Source: Streptomyces tailanensis (lineage in GTDB: Bacteria > Actinomycetota > Actinomycetes > Streptomycetales > Streptomycetaceae). From it: a stretch of 64,000 bases of DNA. The notes beneath the pieces are model-generated. The model did no database searches. It was not told the origin of the DNA and was given only the letters and a program-made list of their open reading frames with translations. The translations under genes were made by a program, and so were the position numbers. This document shows positions 62,937-64,000 of the stretch, one piece after another. Location: the NCBI RefSeq assembly GCF_008386495.1, contig NZ_VTHJ01000001.1, forward strand, positions 116,045-180,044, read 5' to 3'. Every line of letters begins with the position of its first letter. Within the stretch, counting starts at the first letter, position 1.

Positions 62937-64000
62937 GTGGACCGCTGCATCGTCCTGGTGGACGCCGGGTATCTGCTCGGCGCAGCCGCCAGCCTCCTCG
63001 CCGGGGAACCATCCCGCTCCCGCATCACCGTCGACCACACCGCCCTCATCCAGGGGCTGCGCGAACGCGCCGAGGCCGACACCGAGCGACCGCTGCTGCG
63101 CATCTACTGGTTCGACGGCGCCCCCGACCGCGTCCCGCAGCCCGAGCACCGCAGGCTGCGCGTGATGCCCCGGGTGACCGTCCGGCTCGGCGCCCTGACC
63201 CGCAGCGACGGCCGCTGGGCACAGAAGGGCGTGGACGCCGCGATGCACGCCGAGTTGACCGAACTGGCCCGCAACCGCGCCTGCTCCGACGTGGTGCTCG
63301 TGACCGGGGACGGGGATCTGCTGCCGGGCATGATGGCGGCCAAGGAGCACGGCGTCGCCGTACACCTGTGGGCGGTGCAGGCCGCCGACGGGGACTACAA
63401 CCAGTCCGAGGACCTGGTCGCCGAGGCCGACGAGCGGCGGGTGCTCGACCGGGTGTGGATCACCAAGGCGGTACGGGCCAAGGAACTCGGCGGGACCTGC
63501 GCGCCGCCGCCGGTGCCGCGGCCGGAGATCGCCGCGATCCTGTCGGCGCCGCTGCCGGATTCGGCCCTCGGGACCGCCGATCGGGCGACCGGGGAGCCCG
63601 AGTCGCCCCCTGCGGGGCGTAATGGCGACGAGGAGCGGGTGCCGGCCGCGTCCAAGGGCGTACCCACGCCGAAGGACCTCGCCGCCATGCGGGGGCCCGG
63701 GGCGCATGTCGTGCAGCATCCGGCTACCGCCACGTTGCGGTGGTCCTCCGACAAGGGGTGGGTCGATCGGCCCGGGGGCGCGGCGGAGTCGCCGGACGCG
63801 GCGGCCATGCCGACGCTCGCGCAGCTCACGACGGCGGAGCAGCGGTGGGCCGATCGGGAGGAGGACATCACGACGGTGGGGGGTGACCCCTATGAGGTCG
63901 GGCAGGTGTTCGCTCGGCGGTGGATGTCCCGGCTGACCGACCAGTCGCATCTGCAGAAGTTGTCTGGGATGTATCCGCGGGTTCCTCATCGGGTGGATGG
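62937..64000 (+). CDS. NYN-domain (PIN-like) protein, cut by the window end
   Basis: At least 354 residues. The N-terminal NYN domain (about residues 1-170) belongs to the PIN-like nuclease superfamily. Acidic metal-site positions appear in CIVLVDAGYLLGAA, QKGVDAAMHAEL, VVLVTGDGDLLPGM and DYNQSEDLVAEAD. A proline-rich linker follows, then a second conserved segment starting GDPYEVGQVFARRW. It is a probable RNase of RNA metabolism. The GTG at 62937 follows AGAGGG at 8 nt; a GTG at 62928 is the alternative. The gene continues past 64000. Confidence 0.9.
   Translation, partial: MDRCIVLVDAGYLLGAAASLLAGEPSRSRITVDHTALIQGLRERAEADTERPLLRIYWFDGAPDRVPQPEHRRLRVMPRVTVRLGALTRSDGRWAQKGVDAAMHAELTELARNRACSDVVLVTGDGDLLPGMMAAKEHGVAVHLWAVQAADGDYNQSEDLVAEADERRVLDRVWITKAVRAKELGGTCAPPPVPRPEIAAILSAPLPDSALGTADRATGEPESPPAGRNGDEERVPAASKGVPTPKDLAAMRGPGAHVVQHPATATLRWSSDKGWVDRPGGAAESPDAAAMPTLAQLTTAEQRWADREEDITTVGGDPYEVGQVFARRWMSRLTDQSHLQKLSGMYPRVPHRVD

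Overview
This 64 kb window is chromosomal DNA of a Streptomyces-type actinomycete. The evidence is very high GC with G/C-biased third codon positions, frequent GTG starts, and many start codons preceded by a TANNNT -10 hexamer at about 7 nt. It carries a complete actinobacterial division and cell wall (dcw) cluster in the order rsmH-ftsL-ftsI-murE-murF-mraY-murD-ftsW-murG-ftsQ-ftsZ-pgeF-yggS-sepF-ylmG-divIVA. No tRNA, rRNA, CRISPR array, insertion sequence, prophage or secondary-metabolite cluster was seen. The content is core chromosome.

Region 0-11 kb (iron, thiamine, one-carbon): a [2Fe-2S] ferredoxin (bfd) and bacterioferritin (bfr) converge, with a sulfite-oxidase-like molybdoenzyme and endonuclease IV beside them. 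A PASTA Ser/Thr kinase follows. A thiO-thiS-thiG operon is led by a TPP riboswitch whose 3' end overlaps the Shine-Dalgarno sequence. thiE and metF lie on the opposite strand. An Rv2175c-type DNA-binding protein lies close to the kinase; in mycobacteria the homologue is a kinase substrate.

Region 11-26 kb: a membrane protein with a Tyr/Gln/Gly-rich low-complexity tail; a phytoene-desaturase-like flavoprotein; a TetR / YhgE-Pip membrane protein / degenerate ABC ATPase operon with a palindromic operator at its promoter; a SAV_6107-type HEPN protein; a SAM methyltransferase; a DUF3040 protein; the translationally coupled MoxR-DUF58-transglutaminase operon; and a beta-carbonic anhydrase.

Region 26.5-44.8 kb: the dcw cluster. 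Genes overlap by 4 nt through most of ftsL-murD. Breaks at ftsI/murE, murD/ftsW and ftsQ/ftsZ suggest internal promoters. DivIVA ends the cluster at a 17-bp GC-rich terminator.

Region 45-64 kb: ileS (an IleRS with a GXHH signature) preceded by a translational T-box whose alternative hairpins can be drawn from the sequence; a DksA/TraR zinc-finger protein with a histone-H1-like tail; lspA; an RluD-type pseudouridine synthase; an MscS channel; a hydrolase; Tat-exported phosphatase PhoD; gene remnants; a DsbA-like protein; DUF2252; dnaE (replicative polymerase); a 54-residue basic protein; and a NYN-domain protein cut by the window end.

I found no clearly unprecedented system. The best leads are the altered IleRS signature with its T-box, the degenerate ABC ATPase under a TetR operator, the FUS-like low-complexity protein, the tandem operator-like repeats upstream of bfr and phoD, the rare-codon patch in ftsQ, and the kinase/Rv2175c neighbourhood.
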